Shown here: positions 36,201-44,807 of the stretch, in pieces
Position numbering within the stretch: position 1 is the first letter of the stretch
How the letters are laid out: each line of letters begins with the position of its first letter
Source: Heliocidaris tuberculata
Taxonomy: Eukaryota; Echinodermata; Echinoidea; Camarodonta; Echinometridae
DNA: 64,000 nucleotides
Direction: 5' to 3'
NCBI GenBank assembly: GCA_025618425.1
Contig: CM046845.1
Span: 5,910,077-5,974,076, forward strand
The notes under the pieces: generated by a model
What the model was told of the DNA's origin: nothing
Seen by the model: only the letters and a program-made list of their open reading frames with translations
Databases searched by the model: none
Position numbers and translations under genes: made by a program

Positions 36201-39200
36201 TGGTTCAATTTCATTTCATGACCAAATTCATTTTGTTTCTATGTTTTGTTTCATAAATACACTAAAGGTGTCGTAGTCGAGTGGTTGGATTACTGTAAAC
36301 GTGGAATATTTCACGGTGTGGAAATTTTCGCGCATTTCGCGCAGCACAAAATTTGCACGAAAATAAAGATGCGAATATTTTTGTTTATGTATTCTTTGGC
36401 TCATGAGTCCTAGCGCGTCGGCGAAATTAAAAACACGCAAAATTCATAATACTCGGCTGAGCGCGAAAAATCAATCACGTGAAAATTACCACTTTTACAG
36501 TACTTGACTGGAGATGTGAAGGTCATGGGTTCGAACCCCGTCACAGCACTACTAGTGTCCTTTGGCAAGACATTTATCTACATTTGCCACTCTCCACCCA
36601 GGTGCTAAATGGGTACCCAGTAGGATGCGAAGGTCGGTGGGAATGGATTAGCATGTGCGCGCCCTTATAAAGGCGACTACCTGGAATGCTCCCAAGGGAG
36701 TGCAGTTTGTGGAATAGTACTTGAATCCAGTGACCGTGGTAATAATAACAATGGAAGCGCATTGGTCAGTTATTCCTGGTAAAGCGCTTTATAAGAAACC
36801 ATTATTATTATAATAATTTATTTGGATCGTAGAGTTGACACTTGGCCTTCCATAAATCACTGGACTAAGTTCAGTCAGGTCTAACTTGGGCTTCTTTTGA
36901 GGATAAGGGTCATTATATTCTTGTGTTTTTTGCCCATCTGTTCGTCTGTGTGTTAATTTTGAACATTTTGTTCTCTCAACATCTCAAAAACCTTTGAATA
37001 AATCTCAACTGAACTGAGTATGAAATGATGAACTGATTGTATTTGAAGATGAATGATGAACTGATTGTTTGAAGAGGTCTTAAATCATATTGTCATATGG
37101 GATATTAAAGATGATGCAAAACTGATATATTCCGGGAATAATATGGAGGATTTGGGATCCTATACTGTCAGTTGCATATGTAAACTCCTGTAATGATGAA
37201 AAACTTTTGTCACAGCAGTTTCAGTTGGTGGACTTAGCATAAGTATTTGACTAGCACATGGAATCTTGTGGCAATAAGCCAGTTTGTATTTAATACAAGG
37301 TACCCTGATATGACCCCAATTTGTATGTGCATCGATTTTGGTGGATATGCTACTTTTTTAACATGAAAAATTATACTGGTGCGCGCATTATGGTGCCTAT
37401 GAAAGCGTATAAGGTCATTTGTATTCGGTACAAATAACCTTTATCTGCACATGCACACATTGTAATTGCAAACTGGCTTATTGGATGATGATAATGATGG
37501 CTTCTTGTATAGCGCTGGTATCTGCCTGTGCTGTGCGCTCATGAAGAATATTGCACATTTTTAGACCATATTGCTCATACAGTTCAACATTCTGTCATCT
37601 GTATCAGCTTAAATAATATGATAATAATATTCCGCTTTTATATAGCGCCTAATACATCGGAGATGTCTCTAAGCGCTTTACAGATATATTATTACCCCGG
37701 TCATCGGATTCTGGCTTGCCCGCACACAATATATGCACATTCTCCACTCCCTGGGGAGTATTCCAGCAATGGGCCATAGCGCTCACATTGCTAAGCAAAC
37801 GACATTAACTTTCGCATCCTACCAGGTACCCATTTAACACCTGGGTGGAGAGTGGCAAATGTAGATTAACGTCTTGCCAAAGGACGCTAGTGCTGCGGTG
37901 GGATTTGAACCCCGGACCTCGTGGTTCAAAGTCCGGGGACTTATCCACTGATCCACCACACCTCTAAATAACACCAAATTTATTGTTTTGACATTTCTTA
38001 GAACAGTACAAAATGAATGTAGCCATAAGACAACTGAGATATGATGATGTTGCATGAGTAGAGAGTTAATATACCAATAAAATGCCTTCTGGGGAGCGTT
38101 TCATCAAGCGTTTTGTCAGTGATTTTTACCGACAACTGTTATAAGCTACTGAAATCCTTGCATCTGATTGGCTGAGAGCAAATTTGTCGGTAAAAATCAC
38201 TGACAAGACTCTTGATGAAACACTCCCCACGTTGCCAGGCATAGAATGACTTTCGTTTGCCAGCCTGTCAGACAAGGATTTCCTGCGATTCCAGGAAAAT
38301 TTGGGTAAATTAAGAATTGTCAGGAAAAGGAACAAAAGTATATTTTTTGCAAGCGAAAAAATTATTTATTCAGGACCCCTCAGAACCTATAACCATAAGG
38401 ATATTGCAAGGGAAGTAAGAGTAGGACATTCTTTGGTTTGGCATCCAGCCACCAAACATTTGGTGATGAATGACAATTTAGCTTTTTGCATTATCTCCAG
38501 TCATATTACATTGTATAAGTAGACGGTTGGGATTAAAGGGCATTGGTATGCTGTAGACCACTAAATTACATACGTGTCTTTGGTTTACAGGAACTTAGTT
38601 TATTAAAACTGTAATATATATATATAGCTTTGAATTGTATTATTTTGGCTATCTTTATGGCATCCTGTCTAGCATTGGTTAAAGGTAAAGTTGAGTTCTG
38701 GTCAAGCGATAACATTGTGAAAGAAACTGTTGCAAAACAATTGGGAAAGGTTAATCATGTCAACACAGGAATTGGTGTATACTGTGAGGTTTTGGAATCA
38801 CTGAAATGATAAGAAATTGACACACTGCACACACATGGGGTATGAATGTTCGGCCTGAACACTTAGCTAGTTCTCATCATATTTTGAATAAGAGAGCATT
38901 TGAAGAGCAATCCTTTTCAGGGGACATTTCTACTTTGATGTTCTTCCAAACTGACATAAAAGAAAATGAGAAAGCTCACAAATTATTTTTCACATTTCCC
39001 AGAACTCAACCATCTCTTTAATACAGTTTCCTGTCATAGAGTTTTAGGGTCAGGGCCCCGTTTCATAAAACCTGTAATCAATAACAACTGCCACATATCT
39101 GTGACAAATTTGCTTACAGCCAATCAAATGCAACAATTTCAGTAGCTCGTAACAATTATCTTAACTTTTCATTGATCACAAGTTCTATGAAACAGGGCCC

Positions 39201-41359
39201 AAATCTGCAGATTGAAACATGAAATGGTCTTTCTAGACAGGTCGTCTTCCAGAATTGTTGTTCCTTTGTTTGCCTGGTAGATTATGTTTCATGACATGAG
39301 ACAAAAGCTGTAATGTGGACAAATTCTCTTAAGAGGCTTATGAAGAGAATAGACATGTTTCCCCTGGTTAAAGTTTAGAAGTTGTTAGGTTCATAAACTA
39401 ATGTCTCCAGGGTTTGTAAGTTGTCCTTTTTTTTTTCATGAAGATATTATTAACGATAATCTTGCATTGTAGTCATGAAGGAAAATAAATTCTTGCACAG
39501 TCTTTCAAAACTTACACTGAATGTTCCAAACTACAAATGAATTACAGTGAAACCTGCCTATAAAGACCATGCAGGGGAGACAAGAAAAGTGGTCTTTATG
39601 AGCAGGTGGTCTTTATGGACAGGTTCCTTTAATACACATTTCAATGAGAAATGTTGTTCAAGGGAAACAAAAATTGTGGTCTTTATAGACAGATGGTCTT
39701 TCTATACAGGTGGTAGCTAAAGCAGGTTTGACTGTACATGTATATCTTTCAAACAATTTTGGTAGAAAATGTGTATTAGCTGAGTAATGAGCAAACATAG
39801 AGATAGAAATCAAGCTAGTGGTCCTGATGCTTGTGCTTAACACATGGTCTCTTTGTGCAAAGGAGAGTTGTTAATTTCAGTTGAAGTGATTTCCAGTGAG
39901 TTTACCTCCTTATGTTCATATTTTTCTCGCCCAAGCAGCTTATCTACTGCATCATAATCAACTCTAGATTACTGAAAAGCTTGTTTCTTTTGAAGTGAAA
40001 ATTTTATTACCAAACTCAGAATTAGCTTTAACACATAGATTATATTTAGTTTGAACCCCACTTTGACCTGTTCTTACTGCTCTCTCTTATCCTCCTGAGC
40101 AGATTTCCGTAACAGCCTGGTTGTAGGCGTGATGATGCTGCTAGCTTCAGTCTTAGCCCCGGTTCTCTGGCAGCTCTGGATCTACGCTGGCAGTGCCAAC
40201 GCGAACTTCTTCTTTGCCTTCACTCTCATCTACAACACAGCACAGGTAAGGCTGGGTGATGTTGAGAGGGGGAAGCTAGTTTGTAGGCACGAACCCTTGT
40301 CAGTCATAATGCATAACAGAGTCTGAATTGTAGACTGCACGGTCTCCAGCACTCTGTAGGCCCTGTATCGTAGCTGCTCCTTATATGACTCAGTCAGAGA
40401 CTGGCAAAGTTAGGGTCAGAATTGTCTTTGAAATAGAGACTGTGCCTGCAGACTAAGGGGAAGATGGGAACTAGACGATAAAGGAAGAGGGATCCTGACA
40501 TTTGCTCCAGTGACAATTGCTCCTGGCTTCATTTCGTCAGAGATAGAGGGTTAGGGTCAGGGTTAGGGTCAGGGTTAGGGTTAGGGGTAGAGTTGCAATA
40601 GGGTTTTAGGCAGTGAAAAAAATAAGTAGGGGCTAAGGGCAATTAGCCCCCGAAACGCTTGAAAAAGCTACCGTTAATTTAAAAAGAGCCACCGTCAAAT
40701 AATATTTCTGCGCATGGGTCGTACAGGTGTAGTGCATTAAAATCTCTGAACACAATAGGTGGACTTCGAAGTAGCCCTTGTGAAAGAAATCTTAATTTTT
40801 ACACTGGTTTAGGATTAGGTTAGGGTTAAGGTCCAGGCTAGAAATTAGGTATTGGTTAGTGTAAGGAAATTGAGCAATTGTCGCTGAAGCATGTGTTGTT
40901 CAACCAGGAAGGAATCTGGCATAGGGGACTTGTTAGGTGAAAAAAAAAACAGTATTCTAGTACTTGCAAAGGAATATGGCATAGGGGACTTGTTAGGTGA
41001 AAAAAAAACAGTATTCTGGTACTTGCAAAGGAATATGGCATAGGGGACTTGTTAGGTGAAAAAAAAACAGTATTCTAGTACTTGTAAAGGGGGAACAAAA
41101 AAAAATCTAGTATTGCTTTTGTGACATTTTTTCGTGAGGGTCTTATTTGGTACTTCTTGCACTCCCTCCTTGTTGATATCTTGTTAGGTTGAAGGAATTA
41201 AAAGTTGACTCTGAGACTTGTTTATGTATTTTGTTTTGTTTGAAGATATTCCTTGTGACCGATCTCGTCTTTGGTTTCCTGCGTCGGGAGTTTGCTCTCA
41301 AACATGGGATGGAGCTGCTCGACAAAGACGGCAACAAAAGACATATTAGACTACAATGA
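27151..41359 (+). CDS. PIGU: PIGU: phosphatidylinositol glycan anchor biosynthesis class U, GPI transamidase subunit (eleven coding exons)
   Basis: Multi-pass ER membrane subunit of the GPI transamidase complex (with PIGK, PIGT, PIGS and GPAA1), which replaces the C-terminal signal of precursor proteins with a GPI anchor. Exons 27151-27280, 28504-28568, 29524-29658, 30362-30465, 31712-31812, 32379-32488, 32964-33121, 35201-35344, 35921-36045, 40103-40245 and 41246-41359 join to 1329 nt, 442 residues; human PIGU has 435. All introns are GT-AG with matching phases. Family landmarks are MAAP with the T-V-R-[SA] N-terminus, ATYQSLYP-like ASYQSLYP (exon 6), [16 protein letters not shown] near residues 277-292 (the elongase-like motif noted in this family), FKSYPSVGD (exon 9) and [13 protein letters not shown] (exon 10). 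Most of the protein is hydrophobic. Identity is very secure. Confidence 0.97.
28504..28568 (+). CDS. PIGU: PIGU coding exon 2
   Basis: A 65-nt exon for residues 44-65, reading [18 protein letters not shown] then TFHE, a luminal segment highly conserved in PIGU. Acceptor AACAG before 28504, donor GTGAGT at 28569. Found by homology and phase. Confidence 0.95.
28954..29177. mobile_element. Inverted-repeat MITE with 'GGGGTGTTTCACAAAGAGTT' ends (PIGU intron 2)
   Basis: About 224 bp. Both ends read inward 'GGGGTGTTTCACAAAGAGTTAAGTTTGACTTA' with few mismatches (shown as two arms at 28957 and 29141-29174). It contains a (GCGTAT)n run at 29095-29120. It sits in PIGU intron 2, between exons 2 and 3, next to a poly-G run. 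Confidence 0.85.
29524..29658 (+). CDS. PIGU: PIGU coding exon 3
   Basis: A 135-nt phase-0 exon for residues 66-110, beginning [17 protein letters not shown] and followed by a hydrophobic membrane segment. Acceptor TTCCAG, donor GTAAGA at 29659. The donor lies at the start of a tandem-repeat run that copies the donor context (see findings). Confidence 0.95.
29640..30065. repeat. Tandem repeat of ~90-100 bp starting at the PIGU exon 3 donor
   Basis: Degenerate units share 'gaaaccatgaaatacttggt', 'aagactt...ttcctatttct' and 'ataga/aggaac'. Donor-like 'tactTGGTAAGAC' contexts lie at about 29653 (real donor), 29755, 29842, 29931 (altered) and 30035. Four intronic units follow exon 3. Confidence 0.75.
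30362..30465 (+). CDS. PIGU: PIGU coding exon 4
   Basis: A 104-nt exon for residues 111-145 (phase 2 exit). This is a hydrophilic loop, [17 protein letters not shown]..., less conserved than the membrane segments. It corresponds to the KKQK...YAPDVAELI loop in vertebrates. Acceptor ATTAG, donor GTAAGT at 30466. Phases fit exons 3 and 5 exactly. Confidence 0.9.
30505..31106. mobile_element. Foldback element with 18-bp perfect TIRs (PIGU intron 4)
   Basis: GGGGGGTGATTCACTAAC at 30505 is exactly mirrored by the sequence ending at 31106. Subterminal blocks ('taaaatcaatt', 'gattcacta...gcttttaggatgga') are repeated in both orientations. A GC-rich 200-bp centre (30740-30940) separates the arms. 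Total 602 bp, no transposase. Confidence 0.85.
31712..31812 (+). CDS. PIGU: PIGU coding exon 5
   Basis: A 101-nt exon for residues 145-179, including [16 protein letters not shown], which matches the family YLLNPYTILSCVA region, followed by a hydrophobic helix. Acceptor TTCCAG, donor GTAAGA at 31813. Confidence 0.96.
32220..32340. repeat. CT/TGTC simple repeats (PIGU intron 5)
   Basis: 'tgtctgtctgtttgtc' followed by (TC)n at about 32293-32316. Immediately upstream of exon 6. Confidence 0.8.
32379..32488 (+). CDS. PIGU: PIGU coding exon 6
   Basis: A 110-nt exon for residues 179-215, a membrane segment with the invariant-looking [14 protein letters not shown]. Acceptor TTCACAG, donor GTGAGA at 32489. 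A (CT)n microsatellite lies shortly upstream in intron 5. Confidence 0.96.
32764..32925. repeat. Possible CTGTAAA-type MITE (PIGU intron 6)
   Basis: Starts TA-CTGTAAAACC and contains 'cgcgaaagtttcacgctgcgaaat' and its rough complement, like the element at 36293. The right end is poorly preserved. Confidence 0.3.
32964..33121 (+). CDS. PIGU: PIGU coding exon 7
   Basis: A 158-nt exon for residues 216-268: a short basic loop ([16 protein letters not shown]), then a long hydrophobic helix and [10 protein letters not shown]. Acceptor CTGTAG, donor GTGAGT at 33122, phase 2 exit. Confidence 0.94.
33179..33374 (-). mobile_element. TA-flanked MITE, family 'CAGTCAAACCTGC' (PIGU intron 7)
   Basis: 196 bp with ends CAGTCAAACCTGC and ...GCAGGTTTCATTG, flanked by TA. 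Multiple internal 'aaagaccact' motifs. An inverted copy is at 39545. Confidence 0.85.
33480..34150. other. GC-rich unidentified insertion in PIGU intron 7
   Basis: Sharply more GC-rich and CpG-rich than the flanking introns. Carries overlapping open frames on both strands (for example 33915-34151 plus, 33502-33768 minus), none of which I can assign. The plus frame contains [11 protein letters not shown] and a later VEFPGVSN. It could be a retroelement relic or processed fragment. Confidence 0.4.
34735..34830. repeat. (AATAA/AAATA)n low-complexity (PIGU intron 7)
   Basis: About 95 bp of A-rich repeat, perhaps the tail of a retroposed sequence. No adjoining element was recognised. Confidence 0.6.
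35201..35344 (+). CDS. PIGU: PIGU coding exon 8
   Basis: A 144-nt exon for residues 268-316. It contains [17 protein letters not shown] at about residues 276-292, the family hallmark related to a fatty-acid elongase motif, then [16 protein letters not shown]. Acceptor TTTCAG, donor GTAAAA at 35345 (weaker than the others). Confidence 0.96.
35581..35896 (-). mobile_element. ~316-bp interspersed repeat, copy 1 (PIGU intron 8, just before exon 9)
   Basis: Ends 'ttgagttctggg' and '...ccaaaactcaac'. The whole unit is the reverse complement of 38683-39012 with moderate divergence (for example 'gagctttctcattctttttatgt' against its complement). It ends 24 nt upstream of the exon 9 boundary at 35921. 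Confidence 0.85.
35921..36045 (+). CDS. PIGU: PIGU coding exon 9
   Basis: A 125-nt exon for residues 316-358, [20 protein letters not shown] then YPSVGD. Acceptor ATTTCAG, donor GTAAGT at 36046. Its length is not a multiple of three, so skipping would break the frame. It is bracketed by inverted copies of a roughly 320-bp repeat. Confidence 0.96.
36266..36815 (+). mobile_element. tRNA-derived SINE interrupted by a MITE (PIGU intron 9)
   Basis: Pol III A box TAGTCGAGTGG (36273-36283) and B box GGTTCGAACCC (36528-36538). The body 'ctccacccaggtgctaaatgggtaccc' and tail 'aaagcgctttataagaaaccattattatt' match the SINE at 37615. The 208-bp insert at 36293-36500 separates the A and B boxes. Without it they would be about 45 bp apart, normal for a tRNA-like head. 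Confidence 0.9.
36293..36500. mobile_element. TA-flanked MITE 'CTGTAAACGTGG' nested in the SINE
   Basis: The left end CTGTAAACGTGG and right end CCACTTTTACAG are flanked by TA duplications (36291-36292, 36501-36502). Removing it and one TA restores the SINE head. CpG-rich inside ('ttcgcgcatttcgcg'). Confidence 0.9.
37484..37530 (-). mobile_element. SINE 3'-end fragment
   Basis: 'aatgatggcttcttgtatagcgc' is the reversed tail of the same SINE type, truncated, next to the full copy at 37615. Confidence 0.45.
37615..37966 (-). mobile_element. Complete tRNA-derived SINE (PIGU intron 9)
   Basis: Read on the minus strand: an A-box-like 'TGGATCAGTGG', then the B box GGGTTCAAATCCC, the body 'ctccacccaggtgttaaatgggtacc', and the tail 'gtaaagcgcttagagac...ggcgctatataaaagcgg' ending in ATTATTAT. 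About 352 bp. It is opposite in orientation to the SINE at 36266. Confidence 0.9.
38091..38228 (-). mobile_element. Foldback MITE 'GGGGAGCGTTTCATCAAGC', copy 3 (PIGU intron 9)
   Basis: 138 bp, same ends and core as 10669 and 14227 but inverted core ('gaaatccttgcatctgattggc'). Confidence 0.88.
38683..39012 (+). mobile_element. ~330-bp interspersed repeat, copy 2 (PIGU intron 9)
   Basis: Inverted partner of 35581-35896, with ends 'gttgagttctgg' and '...cccagaactcaac'. The inverted ends suggest a MITE-like family. Confidence 0.85.
39053..39200 (+). mobile_element. Diverged relative of the same MITE family (PIGU intron 9)
   Basis: Ends 'gggccccgtttcata' and 'tatgaaacagggccc'. The core 'gacaaatttgcttacagccaatcaaatgcaacaatttcagtagctc' aligns with the core of copies at 10669 and 14227, with different terminal bases. 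Confidence 0.75.
39545..39734 (+). mobile_element. TA-flanked MITE 'CAGTGAAACCTGCC' (PIGU intron 9)
   Basis: 190 bp, TA-flanked, with repeated 'tggtctttat' motifs. Inverted copy of 33179-33374. Confidence 0.85.
40103..40245 (+). CDS. PIGU: PIGU coding exon 10
   Basis: A 143-nt exon for residues 358-405, including [18 protein letters not shown], the strongest C-terminal landmark of PIGU. Acceptor GAGCAG, donor GTAAGG at 40246. It is preceded by the longest intron, 36046-40102. Confidence 0.97.
40548..40590. repeat. Interstitial telomere-like (TTAGGG/TCAGGG)n (PIGU intron 10)
   Basis: About seven hexamers alternating GTTAGG and GTCAGG. A weaker run lies at 40809-40832. Confidence 0.75.
40911..41090. 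repeat. 60-bp tandem repeat, three units (PIGU intron 10)
   Basis: Units beginning 'ggaatatggcataggggact' start at 40911, 40971 and 41030, with only a few differences. Each contains an A8-9 run. Confidence 0.92.
41246..41359 (+). CDS. PIGU: PIGU coding exon 11 with stop codon
   Basis: Encodes residues 406-442 and TGA at 41357-41359. It reads [20 protein letters not shown], then a polar tail with DKDGN, equivalent to the AKDGT tail of vertebrates. Acceptor TGAAG before 41246. Confidence 0.96.
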   Translation: MFLVTDLVFGFLRREFALKHGMELLDKDGNKRHIRLQ

Positions 41360-41841
41360 AAGCACACATCGCTCTAAAATCAGTTTGAAACTAGGTTGTT
41401 CCTAACAGACCAAACCCACAAGCAAGTCTCATTCTTATTGTGCCTATTTGAACAATTGGCTCTTATGCTTGTCAGTTATTTAATGAGAGTATCAGCTGAT
41501 GCAGACTCGTCCACGGAGGAGATCATTTCAAATTTGAATGTGCACAAGTTCTAAAGAGTCAGTTTAAAAGTGGTCCATCTATAAGGTGGTAGAATGGTAG
41601 AAAGCACAATAGTTTATAGTTTTATACCATTGGATCTAGAAGATACTCAGAGTTTAACATTTCAAAGTGAAATCAGTGACCTTGTGACCTTGTATTAATA
41701 TAGGTAATGATAATATCTAGTTATTTCACACATATCCAGCCTAGGGGGAGCTCAATGTTCCTACAAAGTTTGACTGTAACCCTGGCTTTTGCCCAGCTAT
41801 TTATTCCTCTTCATGAGTAAAATGTCCAGTCACAGAGCGTG

Positions 41842-41847
41842 AATAAA
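41842..41847 (+). promoter_or_regulatory. PIGU: Candidate PIGU polyadenylation signal AATAAA
   Basis: First canonical AATAAA downstream of the PIGU stop, about 480 nt into the presumed 3' UTR. Further AT-rich sequence to about 42400 could contain alternative sites. Confidence 0.4.
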
Positions 41848-42502
41848 TTGTAAAGCAAGTTTAGTATACATCTTTCAAGTGTAATATGTCGTTAACAATC
41901 ACATTTGCCCTGCCTGTATGTATTAGGGTTTTCCATGGATTATTAGTTTCTTTGTAAAGAATGGGTGTAAAAAATATGGATGTTTCACATAAATCAAAGT
42001 GTGCAATGCTCATAATTTATTGCTTCAGGACTTTACTTGGGGAAGGCACCACTTATCTCTTCTTTAGTATTGGGTATCAAAAGAGAATATTTTTAAAAAT
42101 CGTAATGTTTGAATGGCCTTTGGCGTTGGAAAAATTGTGCAAATTCTGTTAAAGATATTGTTGTATAAATATTTTTATCATGTCATGTCATTGTAAGACT
42201 GGATATGTACCTCATGTCAAAAGATGTTGACATTGTTTAATTGTATCATGTTTGTAAATGTTTTTGATTGTTCTTTGGTTTGCTTGTTTTTTGTAGTCTT
42301 TATTTTATTCAAAACGAAGAATAAGCCTGTTGCTGAAATAATTTTTGGTTCCTTTTGTGTATTAGACTTTTTGAGAGTAGTGTAAATGGCAATGTTCATT
42401 TTATTGTTGCTGTGGAACTATATCACACACATCAGCTAACTTCTCCTTACTCATTGGCCCAATTACAAACTGTATTCAAATTTTATGCATACTTATTATA
42501 TA

Positions 42503-42870
42503 ACTGTTAACGCTGAGGAGGCTTACGGTTCACCATGTGGTTAGTCCTGAAAAGGACTTGAGTAAGAACAAGAAAGTGGGGAAGTTACGAGGAGAAGAAA
42601 TGGAAAGGCGAGAAAGACGTCCTGATGACGGACAGTCAACCTGTCCGAAACGTTGAGTCTTCTTCACTCTCAGCCTTCTCATCTGGTTTACAGTCGTTTT
42701 CAGGACTTCACACTTTCAAGAAAGATTGCTTCCCCATTCTCTTACTGTCTATCTCGCCTTTCCATTTCTTCTCCTCTTAACTTCCCCACTCTCTTCTTCT
42801 TACTCAACAGTCGTAGATCTTTTCAGGACTAACCACATGGTGAACTGTAAGCCTCCTCAACGTTATCAGT
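42503..42870. mobile_element. Foldback MITE 'ACTGTTAACGCTGAGGAGG' with GA/CT-rich arms
   Basis: Left and right arms share 'acgctgaggaggcttac-gttcaccatgtggttagtcctgaaaag' and 'ggggaagtta-gaggagaagaaatggaaaggcgaga' in opposite orientation. 368 bp, about 1.15 kb past the PIGU stop. Confidence 0.85.
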
Positions 42871-43213
42871 ACCACCATGCAAACCTCTACCTTCAAAGAA
42901 CATCATATAACTGTTTCTAGTAAACAGGCTTTTCCAACAAAGCAACTACTAGTGCATGCACCCTGCATTCTGACTACTGAAATATAATAACAGGCTAATG
43001 CAACAGTTTGTCATTGTAATCTAGGGGTAGATGCATTCAAAAATTGGAATACAGGTGTACTTTTCTTAATGATCTGTTGCTCTCTCTTGCCCTCTCTCTT
43101 CCTATCTTTATTTTAGCCTTTGAAAATATTTCTACATCATGATTTTTTATTCTTAACATTACAAATTATTTGATGTTACAAACTGATATACTTCTATGTT
43201 CTATGGTCCTATA

Positions 43214-43261
43214 TTCCTCTCCCTCTCTCTCTCTTTCCCCCTCCCCCATCCCCTCCCTCCT

Positions 43262-43311
<50 letters not shown>

Positions 43312-43325
43312 TCTCTCTCTTTCAT
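43214..43325. repeat. (CT)n microsatellite
   Basis: Pyrimidine tract with more than 20 CT units. Leu/Ser-rich open frames are artefacts. Confidence 0.9.
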
Positions 43326-44044
43326 GCACATGGAATATTTTCTCTACAGCTATAATCTTCCCCTGTGATTATATGTACCCTCATATCTGTCTCAATATCT
43401 CCTACTTGTCTGCTTTTCTCCATATCATTCCTTCTTCCTTCTTATTATTACAGCTAAAACAATACACCTTTACCCCATATCCCTGGGGAAAGTCATCAAA
43501 ATCATTAGACCGGTACTATCGGCGAGAGATCTATCTCAAAAGTCAATAATAGAATGATTGAAACACAGGCAATCCGCATGGGACAGGTTTTGCGCTAGGT
43601 CAGCACCCCCCCCCCCCTTCAAAAATTGTCCAGTGGACCCCTACAAACAGCATTCTTGCTGATGAGGGTGTTTCCATCCCAAAAGTGGTAAATAAATAAA
43701 ATAAATAAAAACGCCCTTAGGCATGGGCATGTATAGTGAAATGTCACCTACTTTTATCATGTCAAATATCCTTGAAACCCATTAATTCAGACCTGCAAAT
43801 AACGGTCATCCATTACAATAAAAGGACCCCCCTCCCTCCCCCTCCCTCAAAAAAAAGAAAGAAAAAGGAAAAAGAAGAGCAATGAATATTCAGTAACTAA
43901 CCTAGGCAAGAAAATTGGTTGTATGACACATGCGCCAGTTGCTTACTTAGCGGTCAACATCCTACAGAAACTGAATTTCAAACTCCAACCCTGGATCAAA
44001 CACTACCTAACTGCAACCTTAACCCCAACCCTAAACCTCACATG

Positions 44045-44807
44045 TAAGCCTTACTGTACTGGGCTATTTCAAGCACCTCTCTGACTGAGGGGGGGGGGGG
44101 GGGTGCCTCAGAGGCCCCCAAACCCTCTGATCTCGGCCATGGCATGACCAATCAACGCAAAATTTTGCACGGACATTGAAAATCGTGTAAAGAACACAAA
44201 TCCATCATTATTTTTAGGTAAATTTTTTTTTTTTTATTTTATATTATAATTTATGCAAACTTATGTATAAATGTACATTTCCACTGATAATCAAGTAAAG
44301 AAGGGGCTTGGAGATAAAATTTTAATGCAAGAAGTTCTTACTAAACCTTAAAAACATTATTACATAAGAAAAAAATTGAAAGTGATTTAAATTCTTATGT
44401 ATTCTATTGTTTTACAAATTTCTTATGTATTTCTTTGTTTTTCAACTTTAACTTTTTTTTTTTTTCTTTTTTTAAGTCTGCTGTTTCAGAGTGTTATCTG
44501 AACCAATATTCAGTTAGAATAAAAAATAATTACAGCTTAAAGAAGAAATCATAGGTGATAAAGGAGAAACATGAGGAAATGCAGTTTCCTATTAGTTTTG
44601 TACACAAAACTCAGAAAATCTCCGTTTTCGGGCTGACATGAGGTCTCAAAAGGTCACGTGACTCGGTAACGATATGACCGATTTTTGAAAACTTGGTGTC
44701 AAAAGATGCGCAAGACTTCAAAGAAAAAAAGTCACGGAAAGTAGCACAGCGTGAAATATAGTGGTTCGAAATGTGCGGCAAAATTTGTCGCAGTACAGTT
44801 AGGGTTA
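44045..44807 (+). mobile_element. ~760-bp inverted-repeat-ended element, copy 1
   Basis: Ends 'ccttactgtactggg' and '...cagtacagttaggg'. Contains 'gcaaaattttgcacggacattg', 'caagaagttcttactaaacc', 'tctccgttttcgggctgacatga' and 'gcgcaagactt'. Every block recurs inverted at 53033-53803. Confidence 0.88.

Noticed and set aside
36266..37966. tRNA genes
   Set aside because: A and B box motifs belong to SINE heads. No complete cloverleaf or discriminator end, and each continues into a SINE body and tail.
43170..43549. Leu/Ser/Pro-rich open frames
   Set aside because: They come from a (CT)n microsatellite in several frames.
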